A stretch of DNA of 6,198 bases from an uncultured Rhodospirillales bacterium (GTDB lineage: Bacteria; Pseudomonadota; Alphaproteobacteria; ATCC43930; CGMCC-115725). Shown one piece after another: positions 4,681-6,198 of this stretch. The notes beneath the pieces are model-generated. The model did not search any database and was not told the DNA's origin. It saw only the letters and a program-made list of their open reading frames with translations. Each line of letters starts with the position of its first letter. Position 1 is the first letter of the stretch. The DNA lies in contig CAIUCF010000712.1 of assembly GCA_903897565.1 (NCBI GenBank), forward strand, positions 1-6,198, read 5' to 3'. Made by a program: the position numbers and the translations under genes.

Positions 4681-6198
4681 CTATTCCGCAGCGGTCAGCG
4701 CGAAGCCCTCGTAACCCTTTGCGACCACCTCTTCGCAGACTTGGCGATAGGTGCCGACACCGCCGGCATAGGGCGTGAACATCCGCAGTTTGCCGGGAAT
4801 ATTCGTGCCCGTGTACCAGGACTCGACCAGCGGGTAGAGGGTCGCGTGGCCAAGATCATGGACCTGCTGCACCCAGGCGGCCTCTGCCTCCGGCGTCGGC
4901 TCGATGCTCTTGACACCCCGCGCCGCCATGAACTTCAGGCAATCGGTGACCCAGTCGACATGCTGCTCGATCGAGGTCAGCATGTTGCTGAGCACCGACG
5001 GGCTGCCGGGTCCGGTGATGGTGAAGAAGTTGGGGAAGCCCACGGTCGAGATGCCGAGATAATTGCGTGGCCCTTCCGCCCATTTGTCGCGTAGCGCCAC
5101 GCCGCCCTTGCCGCGGATATCGAGCCGCAGCAGCGGCCCGGTGATCGCGTCGAACCCGGTCGCGAAGATGATGACGTCGAGGTCGTAATGGGCGTCACGC
5201 GTCTGTATTCCGGTAGCGGTGATCGTCTCGATCGGTGCCTGGCGGATATCGACCAGGGTGACGTTGTTGCGAATGAAGGTCTCGGCGTAGCCGGTATCGA
5301 CGCACATCCGCTTGGTGCCGATCGGGTGATCCTTGGGCGTCAACCGGTCGGCGATCACCGGATCCTTGACCTTTTCGCGGATCTTGCGCTCGACGAACTC
5401 CGCAGCGGTCCGATTGGACTCCAGATCCATCAGCAGATCCGGGTAGGTCATGATGAAGTTGAACCCGCCTTCGGCCCAGGCCGCCTCGTAGTCGCGCTCC
5501 CGGATTTCCGGGCTTTGCTCCTTGGCTGACTTGCCGTTGCTGATAAAGGGAATGCCGATCTGGCTGTAGCGCGCCGCCTGGCGCCAGGCGTCATACTTGG
5601 CCTTGATCGCGTCGCGCTGGTCAGCCGAGAGCGGCCCGTTCCAGGACGGCACGCTGTAGTTTGGCGTGCGCTGGAACACGTAGAGGTGTCCGGCCACCGG
5701 GGCGATCGCAATCGTCGACTGCACGCCCGACGAGCCGGTGCCGATGATGCCGATGCGCTTGCCCGCGAGATCGACGGGGTGATGCGGCCAATGGCCGGTG
5801 TGATACCACTCGCCCTTGAAATCCTCGATGCCGGGATAGCGCGGCACCGCCGGCGCCGAGGCGAGGCAGCCGACGGCGCTGATCAGGAAGCGCGCCGTCG
5901 CCCGTTCGCCGGCCGCAGTGCGGACTTCCCAGCGTTCCATCGCTTCGTCGTAATGCGCCGAGACCACATCGGTTTCGAACTGGATGTCGCGGCGCAGATC
6001 GAAACGATCGGCGGCATGCTGGGCATAGGCCAGGATCTCGGATTGCGGGGCGTAGCGCTCCGTCCAGTTCCAGTCCTGCTCCAGCTCCTTCGAGAACGAG
6101 AAGGAATAGGTCATGCTCTCGGTGTCGCAGCGGGCGCCGGGATAGCGGTTCCAGTACCAGGTACCGCCGACATCGGTGCCGCGCTCGTAGACCCGGGC
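4681..6198 (-). CDS. Type I Baeyer-Villiger flavin monooxygenase, N-terminus outside window
   Basis: The last 505 residues of a FAD- and NADPH-dependent monooxygenase that inserts an oxygen atom next to a ketone to give an ester or lactone. The frame ends in TAG at 4681-4683 and stays open to the window edge. The in-frame ATG at 6114 is not the real start, because conserved sequence precedes it: GGTWYWNRYPGARCD (11-25 of this fragment). FKGEWYHTGHWP (127-138) is an exact match to the Baeyer-Villiger fingerprint FxGxxxHxxxWP. The NADPH-binding GIIGTGSSG follows at 150-158, then GTKRMCVDTGY (294-304) with the conserved arginine, ATGFD (346-350) and ESWYTGTNIPGK (459-470). Family members are about 530-550 residues, so roughly 30-40 N-terminal residues, including the first GxGxxG FAD motif, lie off the window. 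It converges on the demethylase operon and is probably an independent unit. The ketone substrate is not predictable. Confidence 0.93.
   Translation of the reverse strand, partial: ARVYERGTDVGGTWYWNRYPGARCDTESMTYSFSFSKELEQDWNWTERYAPQSEILAYAQHAADRFDLRRDIQFETDVVSAHYDEAMERWEVRTAAGERATARFLISAVGCLASAPAVPRYPGIEDFKGEWYHTGHWPHHPVDLAGKRIGIIGTGSSGVQSTIAIAPVAGHLYVFQRTPNYSVPSWNGPLSADQRDAIKAKYDAWRQAARYSQIGIPFISNGKSAKEQSPEIRERDYEAAWAEGGFNFIMTYPDLLMDLESNRTAAEFVERKIREKVKDPVIADRLTPKDHPIGTKRMCVDTGYAETFIRNNVTLVDIRQAPIETITATGIQTRDAHYDLDVIIFATGFDAITGPLLRLDIRGKGGVALRDKWAEGPRNYLGISTVGFPNFFTITGPGSPSVLSNMLTSIEQHVDWVTDCLKFMAARGVKSIEPTPEAEAAWVQQVHDLGHATLYPLVESWYTGTNIPGKLRMFTPYAGGVGTYRQVCEEVVAKGYEGFALTAAE

Noticed and set aside
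6112..6114. ATG at 6114 (minus strand) as the start of the Baeyer-Villiger gene
   Set aside because: The frame continues to the window edge and encodes the conserved FAD-domain motif upstream of this ATG, so it is an internal methionine.
4681..6198. Trimethylamine monooxygenase (Tmm) or N-hydroxylating flavin monooxygenase
   Set aside because: The fingerprint reads FxGxxxHxxxWP, with tryptophan where flavin-containing monooxygenases have tyrosine or phenylalanine, and the GGTWYWNRYPGARCD motif is also that of Baeyer-Villiger enzymes.

Overview
This 6.2 kb window is high-GC, gene-dense bacterial chromosome. The codon usage, GC-rich third positions and protein wording fit an alphaproteobacterium, probably a Hyphomicrobiales-type soil or water organism. 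No marker gene fixes the taxon, so this is inference. There is no rRNA, tRNA, CRISPR array, insertion sequence or obvious sign of recent transfer.

Layout. (1) Bases 2-778 hold the C-terminal 258 residues of an APC-superfamily amino acid/amine permease; its start lies left of the window. (2) Bases 779-871 form a short intergenic region with two back-to-back perfect hairpins. The second is followed by TTTT and looks like an intrinsic terminator, yet it sits only 23 bases upstream of the next start codon. (3) Bases 872-4656 hold four tightly packed plus-strand genes: a GcvT-family tetrahydrofolate (THF)-binding protein, a small DmmA-family protein with a four-cysteine cluster, an FMN/NAD(P)H/2Fe-2S reductase of the PDR/VanB type, and a haem PAS-type oxidative N-demethylase alpha subunit (formerly DUF3445). 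(4) A perfect 10-bp hairpin surrounds the stop codon of the last of these genes. (5) Bases 4681-6198 hold, convergently on the minus strand, most of a type I Baeyer-Villiger monooxygenase whose N-terminus lies right of the window.

How the genes work together. The four-gene block has the make-up of the haem-dependent oxidative N-demethylase / dimethylamine monooxygenase system (dmm genes, HODM). In that system the reductase passes electrons from NADPH through FMN and 2Fe-2S to the haem PAS subunit. The haem subunit oxidatively removes a methyl group from dimethylamine, giving methylamine and formaldehyde. The GcvT-like subunit supplies THF, plausibly to trap the formaldehyde as methylene-THF. 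The upstream permease could import the amine or a product-derived amino acid, but this rests on position alone. Dimethylamine as the substrate is family-based inference, because related clusters could act on other N-methyl compounds.

The points most worth a second look are: the apparent distant relationship between part of the small DmmA protein and the NAD-binding half of its neighbouring reductase; the terminator-like tandem hairpins just before the operon; and the hairpin that holds the operon's last stop codon in its loop. The demethylase itself is a known, though uncommon, enzyme type.
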